Positions 19,306-29,846 are shown, counted from the first letter of the stretch. The stretch is 64,000 nucleotides of DNA from Metabacillus malikii (GCF_030813355.1 NZ_JAUSUD010000002.1:124001-188000); one strand, 5' to 3'. Made by a program: numbers and translations. Notes: generated from the sequence alone by a model not told the origin.

Positions 19306-20490
19306 TTAAGAATGTGATTTAACATTTACAACTATTTCTTCGTTAAGCTCCTTCTTTCTAGTTAGAGAAAAGACCGCACATAGTAAAGAAATCAAAACGA
19401 TAATCGCTCCAAACCAAGCAGTTGTTGAGACTGTACCTGTTTGACTCAACACGATGCCACCAATTGCTGAGCCGAGTGAAATCCCAACTTGTAGCGCTGA
19501 ATTATTGAAGCTTTGTTGGATATCTGATGTGAGTGGGTCGGTTTCAATTAAATAACTTTGTTGTGCAGGGGCTAAGCTCCAGCTTAATGCTGCCCAAATC
19601 ATCATGATTGGGATAAATACAATCAGTGAAAAAGTACTAAATGGTAAGATAAATAAAATAATAGCAAAGGCACTAATGACTGTCAGTATGCTTTTGCGTG
19701 CTCCTAATGAATCAGAAAGAATACCCCCGAACGCTCCACCGCTCACAGCTGCAATTCCGAATAATAAATAACAAATGCTAATCCATGTAGAATTAAGATG
19801 GAGTTCCGTTTCAAGGAATGGTGTAAAATAAGCATAAACAGTATAATGGCCCGCAAGCATAAATAGTGTTGCAAGATGTGCGCTGCCGATTTTTGCACTT
19901 GCAACAGCTTTTAATTGTTGTGAAAGTGGGATTGATGTTTCACCTGGGATTTTTTCTAAGAAAATAACGATTAAGATAAATGAACCTATCGATAAAAGAG
20001 CGATTCCTAAGAAAATTACACGCCAACCAAATAAATTAGAAATTAAAATTCCAAGCGGCACACCCATTACGAGCGATGAGCTAATCCCCATATAGATGAG
20101 TCCTAATGCCTTTGCACGGTGTGTTGGAGCAACGATTTTAGCAGCAATCGTTAACGACAAAACAACGATAAGTGCCGTGCTCATTGAAGTGAATATTCGT
20201 GCAACCATCATTAATGTAAAGCTTTGACTAAAATACGTCATCATATTTCCGATAAAGAAAACAAATAAAGATACTAAGTAAATCTTTTTCCGCTCAAATT
20301 TGCTAGTTAGAACAAGCAATACTGGACCTGCAATTGCATAGATAAGAGCAAACACCGTGATAAGCTGTCCAGCACTACTTAAAGAAATACTAAAATCGTC
20401 AGCAATCATCGGTAAAATGCCACCGACAATTAATTCAACTAGACCAACTGCAATCGTTGATAAAGCGAGGATAAAAACACGTATGTTCAT
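19306..20490 (-). CDS. pbuE: Purine efflux pump PbuE (major facilitator superfamily)
   Basis: This 394-residue MFS protein has twelve predicted helices. The opening [18 protein letters not shown] and segments such as [11 protein letters not shown] and [16 protein letters not shown] closely recall Bacillus subtilis PbuE, a hypoxanthine/adenine-type efflux pump. The identification is greatly strengthened by the adenine riboswitch in its leader (20673-20774), the same arrangement as in B. subtilis. The ATG is preceded by AAAGGATG. Adenine binding is expected to turn the gene on so that excess purine bases are exported. Confidence 0.9.
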   Translation of the reverse strand: MNIRVFILALSTIAVGLVELIVGGILPMIADDFSISLSSAGQLITVFALIYAIAGPVLLVLTSKFERKKIYLVSLFVFFIGNMMTYFSQSFTLMMVARIFTSMSTALIVVLSLTIAAKIVAPTHRAKALGLIYMGISSSLVMGVPLGILISNLFGWRVIFLGIALLSIGSFILIVIFLEKIPGETSIPLSQQLKAVASAKIGSAHLATLFMLAGHYTVYAYFTPFLETELHLNSTWISICYLLFGIAAVSGGAFGGILSDSLGARKSILTVISAFAIILFILPFSTFSLIVFIPIMMIWAALSWSLAPAQQSYLIETDPLTSDIQQSFNNSALQVGISLGSAIGGIVLSQTGTVSTTAWFGAIIVLISLLCAVFSLTRKKELNEEIVVNVKSHS

Positions 20491-20672
20491 AACTTAACTT
20501 CATCCTTTCTATATTTTAAATAGTTAATTGCTAGCTCCTGTAAAATTAATTTTTGATTGTAGCATTAAGTACGTACGACAGTAGGCTTCTATCAGCACGT
20601 TTTTCTCGCAGTAGTATATTAACCATTCCGCTTCAATCGTAAAGTAATAGTGTTATAAGCAGCTAAAAATAA

Positions 20673-20774
20673 TAAAAAACCCCAATTACAAAAAACGAAT
20701 CATTTCATTTTCTGTAATCAGGATTTTAAGGTTCCTGGTAGAGACCCTTAAGCCATATCCTTAAGGTTATACAG
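20673..20774 (-). promoter_or_regulatory. Adenine riboswitch with terminator (pbuE leader)
   Basis: Read on the minus strand, the purine aptamer spans 20774-20712. P1 arms are CTGTA and TACAG. P2 is CCTTAAG/CTTAAGG. The P3 arm CAGGA pairs with TCCTG. The conserved joining segments GATATGG-like, TCTACCAGGAACC and GATTAC are present. The discriminating pyrimidine in J3/1 is U (GAUUAC), not C, which specifies adenine over guanine. The 3' P3/P1 strand (20728-20712) can instead pair with 20690-20678 to form a 12-bp terminator followed by six T's. Adenine binding should prevent terminator formation, giving an ON switch. Confidence 0.93.
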
Positions 20775-21070
20775 GTATAAAAATATAAAATTTGAAGTAC
20801 GAAGATGAGTTTACTAAAAAATTGAGATAAATTCAAGTATTTAAAATGGAAAAGAGATTAACATGATAATACAGTTATAATAGATTAAAATTGTTTGAGG
20901 AATATGTAATTTAAATTTGAAAAAGATAATTTTTAATTGAGGAAGACAAGCAGGGGTTCATTGGTATTTCCAAGGGAAAGTGGTATCTACTAGTATAATA
21001 GAGATTATCAAGTTAAATGAGGTGGTATAGCTAATACGTACTTCATTTATGGAATAGAGGTGTAAATGTA

Positions 21071-22072
21071 ATGAAGAAACTCTTATATGTATATGTACTT
21101 CTTTTTATACTTTTTTTTATGTTTATTTTTCATATCTATTTAAGGCACCCCTTGACGAATCCGTTTAGTAAATATGATGAACAATTGATTAATGACGATG
21201 GTGATGAATATGTAATGGTCACGTTTCAAGCGGGTATTGATTACTGGAAAAATGCAATAAAAGGGTTTGAGGACGCAGCAACTGAATTAGATGTCTATAC
21301 TGAATACCGTGGCGCGACTCAATATGATGTATATGAACAAATTACTGTACTTGAACAAGTTATAGCAAAGAAGCCTGCCGGAATTGCGATTTCTGCAATA
21401 AATCCAGATGAGCTGAACACAACGATTAATAAGGCAGTGGAGGCGGGGATTCCTGTTGTATTGTTTGATTCGGATGCCCCAGAGAGTGCTGCGCACACGT
21501 TCCTAGGTACGAATAATTATGCTGCGGGTGAAGCTGGTGCCAACAAAATGGCTGATTTATTAGATGGAAAAGGAAAGGTAGCGGTTGTTACCTTACCAAA
21601 ACAGTTAAATCATCAGGAAAGAACAAATGGGTTTATTGATACAATTCGCGATAAACACCCAAATATTGAAATCGTTGCAATCAAAGATGGCAAAGGAGAC
21701 CAGCTTAAATCTGAACAAGCAGCACGAGATATTTTACAACACTATCCAGATGTAAATGGTATCTTTGCGACGGAGGCAAATGGTGGGGTAGGAATCGCAA
21801 ATGCACTTGAAGCTTACAACAATAACGAATTGAAAATCATTAGTTTTGATACCGACAAACAAACACTTGATAAAATTAGAGATGGTCATATTTCGGCTAC
21901 ACTAGCACAAGGAACTTGGAATATGGGGTATTGGTCGTTGCAATTTCTAGTTCAGCAAAATGAAGAGTATGATCATGGTCTATATACAGGCACAACGAAA
22001 CTACCTAACTATGTGGATACGGGAATTTCTATCGTGACAAATGATAATGTCGAGGAATATTATGCAGATTGA
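21071..22072 (+). CDS. Membrane-anchored periplasmic-type sugar-binding protein (sensor component, AraP-like)
   Basis: This 333-residue type 1 periplasmic binding protein (RbsB/LacI fold) has a hydrophobic N-terminal segment (residues 4-24) without a lipobox Cys, suggesting a signal anchor holding it on the cell surface. Binding-protein marks include VLFDSDAP, the GTNNYAAGE hinge and FATEANGGVG. The genes for a YesM-type histidine kinase and a YesN-type response regulator follow within 28 and 12 bases. By analogy with the AraPST system described in Geobacillus stearothermophilus, it probably senses extracellular arabinose and passes the signal to the kinase rather than feeding a transporter. 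Confidence 0.82.
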   Translation: MKKLLYVYVLLFILFFMFIFHIYLRHPLTNPFSKYDEQLINDDGDEYVMVTFQAGIDYWKNAIKGFEDAATELDVYTEYRGATQYDVYEQITVLEQVIAKKPAGIAISAINPDELNTTINKAVEAGIPVVLFDSDAPESAAHTFLGTNNYAAGEAGANKMADLLDGKGKVAVVTLPKQLNHQERTNGFIDTIRDKHPNIEIVAIKDGKGDQLKSEQAARDILQHYPDVNGIFATEANGGVGIANALEAYNNNELKIISFDTDKQTLDKIRDGHISATLAQGTWNMGYWSLQFLVQQNEEYDHGLYTGTTKLPNYVDTGISIVTNDNVEEYYAD

Positions 22073-22099
22073 ACTAATAGAAACGAGAGTTGACGATTC

Positions 22100-23890
22100 A
22101 TGAAGCTAGCTGCATTTAAATTAAACAATTTGCCGATTAGGCATAAAATTATCGCACTATTACTCATTATTAGTATTTTACCAGCTATTGGACTTGGCTT
22201 ATTAACAGCTTTTACCGTAGAGAAAATAATTGATAAGCGGGAAACAGAACATACGCTTCAATTAATCGATCAGGTGAATAAAAAGTTGGAAGTGTATGTA
22301 AGCAATATGCAAAACGTTAGTTATCTTTTATCGATGGATCCTGAGATTAAAAAATTTCTAACCGAACATCAAAAAATGCGAACAGAGGATGAGGAATATT
22401 CAATTAGACAATTTATCCAAGGACTGTCAACATTATATCCAGAAGTTGCAAGTATCCTAATCGTTAATCATCAAGGACACTACATAAGTAATGATTTGTA
22501 TACACGAACATCGATAAACCTTACTAAAGAGCAGTGGTATGGGGAAGCTGTTGAGAATAAAGGAATATTCAATATCATAGGTCATCCGAAAAATCGTAAC
22601 TTGGCAAGTCATGTAAATTATAAAGATAATGAAGTCGTTACAGTTGTTCGAGCCATTTTAGAACCAGAAACCCAAAAAGTTCAAGGTGTTGTACTAATCG
22701 ATTTAAAATTACGCGTAATCGCTGAAGCTACTAAAACTGTTAAACTAGGAAAAACTGGATATTTAATGGTCGTTGATGACAAAGGGGAGGAAATCTATTC
22801 TCCGAGAAAAAGGTTAATTGATGATTTACCAATCAAGCAAATTTTAAAAGAAGATTCAGGTTTTTTCTCTGAAGAAAGCAATGGAAATAAGCTACAATTT
22901 ATATATAAAAAACAACCTTTCACAAATTGGACAACAGTTGGTGTGTTTTCCGCTAAAGAATTAGTTGTTGAAGTTAGAACCATTCACTTTTTCGTAATAT
23001 GCTTCGTCTTTTTAATCATTATCTTTGGTATTGCTGCATCATTTTATTTATCAGATTCAATGTCAAAGCCGATTATCCAATTAATGTCTGTGATGAAAAA
23101 GGTAGAAACAGGTAATTTAGGAATGCGATATAAAGGTAACAGAGAAGATGAAATTGGAAAGCTTGGTCAAAGTTTTAATGCGATGATAAGTAAAATAAAT
23201 GATTTACTTATTGTTACAGAGCAACAAGAACGGAAAAAAAGAGAAGCTGAACTTAGAAGTTTACAGGCTCATATTCAGCCGCATTTTCTTTATAATACTT
23301 TAGATACAATTAGTTGGATGGCTAGAAAACAAGGTGCAAGTGATGTCGCACAAGTTGTTAATTCCTTATCACGATTATTTCGAATTGGTCTCAATAACGG
23401 AAAGGATATGGTCACTCTAGCAGAAGAAATAGCACATATTCATAGTTATTTAAGCATTCAAAAAGCAAGGTATCGTGATAAACTGAATTACTCGATTGAA
23501 TTTGACGAAGAATTAGGTAATTTGCAAGTTGTTAAATTAATCTTGCAGCCTATTGTAGAGAATGCGATTTATCACGGGATAAAGGAAAGAAAGGGTCCAG
23601 GACTTATAGTTATTTCCGCCAAAACGCAAGAAGATAAGATTTTTATTACTGTACAAGATGATGGAAAAGGGATTGAAAGTGATAAATTAGCTATACTTCA
23701 AAGTAAATTAAATACATTTTCCGTTATGAATGAAGATAGGGAAAATAGTTTACTAGGCTATGGAATGATGAACGTCCAATCACGAATTAAATTAACATAC
23801 GGAGAAGAGTATGGATTGAGCATCCAGAGTGAACCCCAAAAAGGCACAATCGTAATAATTAGTTTGCCAATGATAGAAGGAAAGAGATAA
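22100..23890 (+). CDS. Sensor histidine kinase, YesM type (AraS-like)
   Basis: This 596-residue kinase has two membrane helices (about residues 18-38 and 293-316) flanking an extracytoplasmic dCache-like sensor. A HAMP linker follows (about 317-370), then the His_kinase domain with the phospho-accepting His in HIQPHFLYNTLDTI. The ATPase domain has the N box VENAIYHGIK and G boxes DDGKGI and GYGMMNV. It lies between the sugar-binding sensor gene and the AraC-type response regulator gene. The likely role is to phosphorylate that regulator when the sensor is loaded with arabinose. Confidence 0.88.
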   Translation: MKLAAFKLNNLPIRHKIIALLLIISILPAIGLGLLTAFTVEKIIDKRETEHTLQLIDQVNKKLEVYVSNMQNVSYLLSMDPEIKKFLTEHQKMRTEDEEYSIRQFIQGLSTLYPEVASILIVNHQGHYISNDLYTRTSINLTKEQWYGEAVENKGIFNIIGHPKNRNLASHVNYKDNEVVTVVRAILEPETQKVQGVVLIDLKLRVIAEATKTVKLGKTGYLMVVDDKGEEIYSPRKRLIDDLPIKQILKEDSGFFSEESNGNKLQFIYKKQPFTNWTTVGVFSAKELVVEVRTIHFFVICFVFLIIIFGIAASFYLSDSMSKPIIQLMSVMKKVETGNLGMRYKGNREDEIGKLGQSFNAMISKINDLLIVTEQQERKKREAELRSLQAHIQPHFLYNTLDTISWMARKQGASDVAQVVNSLSRLFRIGLNNGKDMVTLAEEIAHIHSYLSIQKARYRDKLNYSIEFDEELGNLQVVKLILQPIVENAIYHGIKERKGPGLIVISAKTQEDKIFITVQDDGKGIESDKLAILQSKLNTFSVMNEDRENSLLGYGMMNVQSRIKLTYGEEYGLSIQSEPQKGTIVIISLPMIEGKR

Positions 23891-23902
23891 GGAGGAGCTC
23901 AC

Positions 23903-25114
23903 ATGGAGGATACTATTTGGAAAGTATTAATAGCAGATGATGAGCCGATTATCCGTGAAGGAATTCGTGACAATGTTGATTGGAAATCACTTAATATGGA
24001 AGTCGCAGCCGAAGCGGAGGATGGAGAGGAAGCATTAGCCTTAGCGTTAGAACTCGAAATTGAAATATTGCTTGTCGACCTTAACATGCCAATCATGAAT
24101 GGACTCTCTCTTATAAAAAAACTTAAAGAGCAACAACAAAATTGCAAAATAGTTATCATTTCAGGGTATGATGATTTCTCTTATGCGCAAGAGGCAATTC
24201 GTTTACAAGTAACTGATTATATTTTAAAGCCTGTTGAGCCTGACCAATTATTCAAAGTACTTTCAACAGTAAAGGAAGAATTAGAGGAAAGTATAAAACG
24301 AAAAAAATATTTTCTCGTTGCAAGCAATCATATTGAAAAAAATAAAAATGTTATGCTAGAGAAATTCGGAAGAGATTGGATTGAAGGTGTTTTAGAAGAT
24401 GAGGAAATTACTAAACAATTAACCTTTTTTGACTTACCGAATGAACAGCCGCAACAAGTAGCCCTATTGCAATGTCCTGAGTTTTTGGTAAAAAAACCAA
24501 TTATGAATGAGAAGGAAGAAAAGGAAATACTATCTATCATCCGGTCACGCTTAGAAATGAAACTCGAACAGTATAGGCATATGATTTTTCAAGATGAAGA
24601 AGAACAATTTATCCTACTCCTTTGGCATCAGCTTAATGAAAAGGAGTGGGTACAGATTGAAAATGACCTAAATGGATATTTAAGCGCTGTCGTTCAAATT
24701 ACAGTGGAATCATTAAATGCTGAGACAGACACCGTTGCAAGAGCATACAAAGTTTGTAAAGATTTATATAATCGTGAAACGTCAATTTCACCTATAGTAC
24801 GAAGAGCGCAGCAATATATTCAAGCTCATTATACTGAATCGAAAATGACGTTAGAGCGTGTAGCTAACACGTTAAATGTCTCACCAGTATATTTAAGCAG
24901 AGTCATAAAACAAGAATTAGGAGTTTCTTTTGTGCATCTCGTTACAAACTTACGAATCAAAAAGTCGGTCGAACTCCTCCAAAATACAGAATTGGCGATC
25001 GTTGAAATAGCTGAAAAGGTTGGTTATGAAACACAGCATTACTTTAGTACTTCTTTCAAAAAAGTAATTGGAGTTTCTCCGAATAAATATCGTAAAAAAT
25101 TACAATTCTATTAA
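23903..25114 (+). CDS. Response regulator with AraC-type DNA-binding domain, YesN type (AraT-like)
   Basis: This 403-residue regulator has an N-terminal receiver domain with the acidic pair in IADDEP, the phosphorylated Asp in LLVDLNMPIMNG and the conserved Lys in ILKPVEP. A linker of about 170 residues leads to a C-terminal AraC-type double helix-turn-helix (about 300-400, VANTLNVSPVYLSRVIKQELG and GYETQHYFSTSFKK). ATG follows AAGGAGGAG. It probably activates the ABC transporter operon directly downstream. Both the terminator and cre-like sites between them make that operon a separately controlled unit. Confidence 0.88.
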   Translation: MEDTIWKVLIADDEPIIREGIRDNVDWKSLNMEVAAEAEDGEEALALALELEIEILLVDLNMPIMNGLSLIKKLKEQQQNCKIVIISGYDDFSYAQEAIRLQVTDYILKPVEPDQLFKVLSTVKEELEESIKRKKYFLVASNHIEKNKNVMLEKFGRDWIEGVLEDEEITKQLTFFDLPNEQPQQVALLQCPEFLVKKPIMNEKEEKEILSIIRSRLEMKLEQYRHMIFQDEEEQFILLLWHQLNEKEWVQIENDLNGYLSAVVQITVESLNAETDTVARAYKVCKDLYNRETSISPIVRRAQQYIQAHYTESKMTLERVANTLNVSPVYLSRVIKQELGVSFVHLVTNLRIKKSVELLQNTELAIVEIAEKVGYETQHYFSTSFKKVIGVSPNKYRKKLQFY

Positions 25115-25157
25115 TGGATTTGTCGATGAAAGCACTATGAAACATTATTATTGTTTG

Positions 25158-25203
25158 AGCATGACCACATTAGCTATTGTAGCAAAGAGGTCATGCTTTT
25201 TTA
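25158..25203 (+). terminator. Terminator after the sensor operon
   Basis: AGCATGACC (25158-25166) pairs with GGTCATGCT (25189-25197), followed by TTTTTTA. Confidence 0.85.
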
Positions 25204-25248
25204 CTTACTTTTAAATGCAATGCTCCATGCTCATTTTTATAAAAACTT

Positions 25249-25365
25249 ATGTAAGCGTTTTAATGTAAGTTAAAAATTTATAAAAATAGTAGTTTTATTA
25301 AAAAGACTGCCTGCTTGTTAAGTGGTATATTTTTAGTGATTTCAAAGGTAGTAAGCGCTTTAATG
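25249..25365 (+). promoter_or_regulatory. Two cre-like sites upstream of the monosaccharide ABC transporter
   Basis: ATGTAAGCGTTTTAAT (25249-25264) and AGTAAGCGCTTTAATG (25350-25365) match the CcpA cre consensus WTGNAARCGNWWWCA except at the final CA. Their position before chvE suggests carbon catabolite repression. The promoter itself was not identified with confidence. Confidence 0.6.
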
Positions 25366-25413
25366 TTAGGGGTTATTGGCGGTTACTGTACATGTGGAAA
25401 GGGGGAAACTCTA

Positions 25414-26496
25414 TTGAAGGGGAAACTATTTACAGCTTTTATATTATGTATTTTGCTTATCGGATTATCAGGGTGTGGAATTGAAAAGGCAAATGGGGGA
25501 AGCAAAGGCTTTATCGGTATATCGATGCCTACTAAATCTTCCGAAAGATGGGTAAATGATGGGGAAAATATGAAAAAGCAATTTGAAGCTCTTGGTTATA
25601 AAACAGATTTACAATATGCAGAGGATATTATTGAAAATCAAACGGCACAAATAGAAAACATGATTACAAAAGGTGTCGATATACTTGTCATCGCACCAAT
25701 TGATGACAGGTCTGGTTTAACGAGTGTTCTTGAAAGAGCGAATAAACGAGGGATTAAAGTTATTTCCTATGATCGATTAATCCAGCACAGTGAATATGTA
25801 GACTATTATGCAACATTTGATAATTTTCAAGTTGGTGTGCTTCAAGGAACATATATTGAAGAAAAACTGGGATTAAAAAACAACGAAGGTCCGTATCATA
25901 TCGAAATTTTTGCTGGTTCGCCGGATGATAATAACGCATATTTCTTCTTCGATGGTGCGATGTCAATCTTAGAACCATATATTAAATCTGGAAAGCTGGT
26001 TGTAAGAAGTAATCAAACAAAATTTAACCAAGGTGCAACGTTAAGGTGGGATGGCGCACTTGCCCAGTCAAGAATGGATAACCTTTTAAGTGCTTATTAC
26101 TCTGAAGAACGAATCGATGCTGTTTTGTCTCCGTATGATGGCATTAGTATAGGCGTGATTTCATCTTTGAAAGGCGTTGGATATGGTAGTGAAGATAAAC
26201 CAATGCCAGTTATTACAGGACAAGATGCTGAATTAGCTTCGATAAAATCAATCATTAATAATCAGCAGACACAAACAGTTTTTAAAGACACACGAGAATT
26301 AGCAAAAAAGGCAGTAGATATGGCAGATTCACTCATTAATGGGAAAGCTGCTGAAGTGAACGATGTTGAAACATATGACAATGGGAAAAAGGTTGTACCT
26401 GCGTATCTTCTGAATCCAATCTCAGTTGACAAGACAAATTACGAGTCTGTGTTAGTTGAAAGTGAATACTATACAAAGCAGCAATTAGGTAATTAA
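25414..26496 (+). CDS. chvE: Multiple-monosaccharide ABC transporter substrate-binding lipoprotein (ChvE family)
   Basis: This lipoprotein of 360 residues has a short signal (MKGKLFTAF, hydrophobic stretch, lipobox LSGC) and a type 1 binding-protein fold of the ChvE/XylF branch: [38 protein letters not shown] at 25414, eight bases after AAAGGGGG, is chosen because it gives a proper lipoprotein signal. The longer frame from 25315 would bury it. With the following ATPase and permease it forms a pentose importer, most likely for L-arabinose, equivalent to AraEGH of G. stearothermophilus. Xylose or galactose remain possible. Confidence 0.87.
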   Translation: MKGKLFTAFILCILLIGLSGCGIEKANGGSKGFIGISMPTKSSERWVNDGENMKKQFEALGYKTDLQYAEDIIENQTAQIENMITKGVDILVIAPIDDRSGLTSVLERANKRGIKVISYDRLIQHSEYVDYYATFDNFQVGVLQGTYIEEKLGLKNNEGPYHIEIFAGSPDDNNAYFFFDGAMSILEPYIKSGKLVVRSNQTKFNQGATLRWDGALAQSRMDNLLSAYYSEERIDAVLSPYDGISIGVISSLKGVGYGSEDKPMPVITGQDAELASIKSIINNQQTQTVFKDTRELAKKAVDMADSLINGKAAEVNDVETYDNGKKVVPAYLLNPISVDKTNYESVLVESEYYTKQQLGN

Positions 26497-26525
26497 CCAA
26501 AACCGAAAGTAGGTGAAGAAAAACG

Positions 26526-28061
26526 ATGGCGAACCTTATTTTAGAAATGAAGGATATTACGAAGGAGTTTCCAGGAGTAAAAGCTTTAGACAAGGTGAAT
26601 TTACAGGTGAAGGAAGGAGAAATTCATGCCTTGTGCGGAGAAAATGGTGCTGGAAAGTCTACTTTAATGAAAGTATTAAGCGGTGTATACCCTTTTGGAA
26701 CATATAGTGGTGACATCTTATTTCAAAATGAAATTTGTAACTTTAAGACAATTAAAGATAGTGAAGAACTGGGGATTGTTATTATCCATCAGGAACTTGC
26801 ATTAATCCCTGAACTATCAATTTCAGAAAATATCTTTCTAGGGAATGAAATTGCGAATAAAGGTGTTATTAATTGGCATGCGACAACGTTAAAAACGAAA
26901 GAACTATTAAAAAAGGTCGGGCTTAATGAATCACCAAATACTAAGGTTGATTCAATTGGTGTCGGAAAGCAGCAGCTAGTTGAGATTGCGAAGGCATTAT
27001 CTAAAGAAGTTAAACTCTTAATTCTTGATGAACCAACAGCTTCTTTAAATGAAGATGATAGTGAGAATTTATTAAACTTATTAATTGAATTTAAAAAACA
27101 AGGGATGTCAGCAATCATTATTTCACACAAATTAAATGAGATTGAGAAGGTTGCAGATTCAATTACAATTATACGGGACGGTCAAACAATTGAAACACTT
27201 AATATGAAACAGGACAAAGTGGACGAGGACCGGATTATTAAAGGAATGGTCGGAAGAGACTTGACAAATCGATATCCGACGAGAACACCAAAGATTGGTC
27301 AAACATTTTTTGAAGTGAAAAATTGGAATGTATACCACCCTCTACACACTGACAGGAAAGTCATTGATGATGTTAATCTCCATATTCGTAAAGGTGAAAT
27401 TGTTGGGATTGCAGGCTTAATGGGTGCAGGACGTACCGAGCTGGCAATGAGTATTTTTGGGAAGTCATATGGCAAAAAAATATCCGGACAAATGCTGAAG
27501 GATGGTCAGGAAGTCCATTTTAACGACGTGAGTTCAGCAATTGAGCAAGGAATAGCGTATGTATCGGAAGACCGAAAAGGGAACGGCTTAATATTAATGG
27601 AGGATATTAAGCAAAATATTACATTAGCTAGTTTAAGTAAAATAACAAAAAATGCGATTTTAGATAAAAATAAAGAGATATTAGTAGCAGAAGAATACAG
27701 GGAAAAATTAAGAATAAAAACACCTAGCATTTTTCAAAAAGCAGGTAACCTGAGTGGTGGGAATCAACAAAAAATTGTATTAAGTAAATGGATTTTTTCA
27801 GAACCTGATATTTTAATATTGGATGAGCCGACACGTGGGATAGATGTTGGAGCTAAGTATGAAATATATACAATTATTAATGAGCTTGCAATGGACGGTA
27901 AAGGTATCCTCATTATTTCATCTGAACTCCCAGAATTATTAGGTATGTGCGACCGAATCTACACCTTAAATGAAGGTAGGATTACAGGTGAACTGAATAA
28001 GGATGAGGCCAATCAAGAAAAATTAATGACCTACATGACAAGAAGTAAGATAAGGGGGTAA
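26526..28061 (+). CDS. mmsA: Multiple-monosaccharide ABC transporter ATP-binding protein (double ATPase)
   Basis: This 511-residue CUT2-type sugar importer ATPase has two fused nucleotide-binding domains. The first has Walker [10 protein letters not shown], Walker [12 protein letters not shown] and a modified signature [14 protein letters not shown]. The second has a degenerate Walker [10 protein letters not shown], signature [14 protein letters not shown] and Walker [15 protein letters not shown]. This asymmetric pattern is normal for RbsA/XylG/GguA proteins. It lies 29 bases after the binding-protein gene and 6 bases before the permease gene, in one operon. Confidence 0.92.
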   Translation: MANLILEMKDITKEFPGVKALDKVNLQVKEGEIHALCGENGAGKSTLMKVLSGVYPFGTYSGDILFQNEICNFKTIKDSEELGIVIIHQELALIPELSISENIFLGNEIANKGVINWHATTLKTKELLKKVGLNESPNTKVDSIGVGKQQLVEIAKALSKEVKLLILDEPTASLNEDDSENLLNLLIEFKKQGMSAIIISHKLNEIEKVADSITIIRDGQTIETLNMKQDKVDEDRIIKGMVGRDLTNRYPTRTPKIGQTFFEVKNWNVYHPLHTDRKVIDDVNLHIRKGEIVGIAGLMGAGRTELAMSIFGKSYGKKISGQMLKDGQEVHFNDVSSAIEQGIAYVSEDRKGNGLILMEDIKQNITLASLSKITKNAILDKNKEILVAEEYREKLRIKTPSIFQKAGNLSGGNQQKIVLSKWIFSEPDILILDEPTRGIDVGAKYEIYTIINELAMDGKGILIISSELPELLGMCDRIYTLNEGRITGELNKDEANQEKLMTYMTRSKIRG

Positions 28062-28067
28062 CAAAAC

Positions 28068-29267
28068 ATGAAAACTGACTTAAGCAATCAGCCGCAATTA
28101 GTGAAAGAATCACCATTTAAATCATTGATTCAAAACAATATCCGTAATTCCAGTATGATCATTGCGTTACTATTCATAATGGTCCTATTTCAAATCTTAA
28201 CTGATGGACTATTATTACGACCATTAAATATTACGAATTTAATCTTGCAAAATAGTTATATATTAGTTTTAGCCATTGGAATGGTACTCGTCATTATAAC
28301 CGGTCATATTGATTTATCAGTTGGATCTGTTGCTGCATTTGTTGGTGCAATTTCAGCAATTCTAATGGTCAATTATGAAGTGCCGATGTTCTTAGCAGTC
28401 ATTATTTCATTAGTTGTCGGTGCAATTATCGGTGCTTGGCAAGGTTTCTGGGTTGCATATGTGAAAATCCCAGCCTTTATTGTGACTTTAGCAGGAATGC
28501 TTCTGTTTAGAGGCTTAACAATGATTGTTTTAGAAGGAAAATCGATCGCACCATTCCCTGAATCCTTTCAAAAAATAAGCTCTGGGTTTATCCCTGACAT
28601 TGGTGGTGGTTCAATCCATCTATTAACAATTATTATTGGGGCAGTCCTTTCACTTATACTAATTTTTACACAAATTAAAGGGCGAAGAACAGAGGTTAAC
28701 TATCAATTCGAAGTTCAACCGCTTGGTATTTTTATAGCTAAGCTTATCGGTATGGTAGCGCTACTGAATGTGTTCACATATATTTTAGCAACCTATGAGG
28801 GTATTCCGAACATATTAATCATTTTAGCTATTCTAATTGTGTTATATACGTTTGTAACGAACAAAACGAAGGCAGGACGCCATGTTTATGCGATTGGTGG
28901 AAATGAAAAAGCAGCCCAATTATCAGGAATTAAAACGAAACGAATGACATTTTGGGTCTTTGTTAATATGGGTGTTTTATCTGCATTATCAGGCTTATTA
29001 TTTGCAGCAAGATTAAATGCAGCAACACCAAAAGCAGGAAATCTTTTTGAACTTGATGCTATAGCAGCGTGTTTTATTGGAGGAGCATCAGCATATGGTG
29101 GAATTGGGACAGTTCCCGGTGCAATAATTGGTGGCCTCGTCATGGGGATTATGAATAACGGAATGTCTTTATTAGGCTTAGGTGTTGATTGGCAGCAAGG
29201 GATTAAAGGGTTAGTTCTTTTAGCTGCAGTTGCATTCGATATTTATAATAAAAATAAAGCTTCTTAA
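28068..29267 (+). CDS. mmsB: Multiple-monosaccharide ABC transporter permease
   Basis: This 399-residue CUT2 permease of the XylH/GguB branch has about ten helices. Conserved marks are GHIDLSVGSVAAFVG, a KIPAFIVTLAGML segment, GRHVYAIGGNEKAAQLSGI and ASAYGGIGTVPGAIIGGL. It is the membrane channel for the importer formed with the two preceding genes, and the last gene of the operon before a clear terminator. Confidence 0.92.
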   Translation: MKTDLSNQPQLVKESPFKSLIQNNIRNSSMIIALLFIMVLFQILTDGLLLRPLNITNLILQNSYILVLAIGMVLVIITGHIDLSVGSVAAFVGAISAILMVNYEVPMFLAVIISLVVGAIIGAWQGFWVAYVKIPAFIVTLAGMLLFRGLTMIVLEGKSIAPFPESFQKISSGFIPDIGGGSIHLLTIIIGAVLSLILIFTQIKGRRTEVNYQFEVQPLGIFIAKLIGMVALLNVFTYILATYEGIPNILIILAILIVLYTFVTNKTKAGRHVYAIGGNEKAAQLSGIKTKRMTFWVFVNMGVLSALSGLLFAARLNAATPKAGNLFELDAIAACFIGGASAYGGIGTVPGAIIGGLVMGIMNNGMSLLGLGVDWQQGIKGLVLLAAVAFDIYNKNKAS

Positions 29268-29408
29268 TAATGAATTGTCACTAAGTTTCACTGTGAATAG
29301 ACTAGTTGTCATGAACGTTGGACATGTCAAACGTATCCTGGACTACAAAAGAGGGGTATTCGAAGTAAATAAATTAAATAATTTGTTTTATTTAACAATA
29401 TATATAAT

Positions 29409-29443
29409 AAAATGAGTTGATGAAATAATGTCAACTCATTTTT
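29409..29443 (+). terminator. Terminator after the monosaccharide ABC operon
   Basis: AAAATGAGTTGA (29409-29420) pairs with TCAACTCATTTT (29431-29442), with the 3' arm running into a T-rich tail. It ends the transporter operon about 140 bases after the permease stop. Confidence 0.85.
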
Positions 29444-29458
29444 ATTATTTACTAGTAA

Positions 29459-29577
29459 AGGATGGTTTCGTAAACACTGTTGTTTTTTACGTAGTTGACG
29501 TAGTCCTCAAATCAGCTTCAACCAATCCTTATATATAGTAAGTACAAAAAACCACCATCTTTTCCGTAAAAAGCTAA
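29459..29577. repeat. Internally deleted copy of the interspersed repeat
   Basis: The left 45 bases (GGATGGTTTCGTAAACACTG) match the left end of the large repeat. They are joined directly to CAGCTTCAACCAATCCTT and CACCATCTTTT, which match its right-end region. The whole GC-rich core is missing, giving a 119-bp derivative. It lies between the ABC operon terminator and araR. Confidence 0.6.
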
Positions 29578-29816
29578 AGTAAATATGACTATAGTTATTT
29601 TGATTTTCTTCACGAATCGAGTCCTTCCTTTGAAACTTGTTAGTATCAATACTAGAAGTGAAAGTACAACCTTGAATTAATTGGAACAAGTAAAAAATTA
29701 AAATTCTAACTAAAAACAACACAAATACCCGATGTATACAGGATTAACTGTATGAAAGTATTTTACTTTTAGTAAAAAAAAGTTAAGAATAATTTTAAAT
29801 AATTAAGTTCATAGTG

Positions 29817-29846
29817 TATAATGTTTTTATAGTTGTACGAATAAGT
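29817..29846 (+). promoter_or_regulatory. araR -10 region with AraR-like box
   Basis: TATAAT at 29817-29822 is followed by AGTTGTACGAATAAGT (29831-29846), which resembles the AraR operator of B. subtilis (ATTTGTACGTACAA). Its place between -10 and the araR start suggests autorepression. Confidence 0.6.

Noticed and set aside
25315-25413. N-terminal extension of the ChvE-type lipoprotein
   Set aside because: It contains a cre-like site and the ribosome site of the TTG at 25414, which itself gives a proper lipoprotein signal.
29230-29415. 61-codon frame after the permease
   Set aside because: It overlaps the 3' end of mmsB in another frame, runs into the terminator and has no ribosome site.
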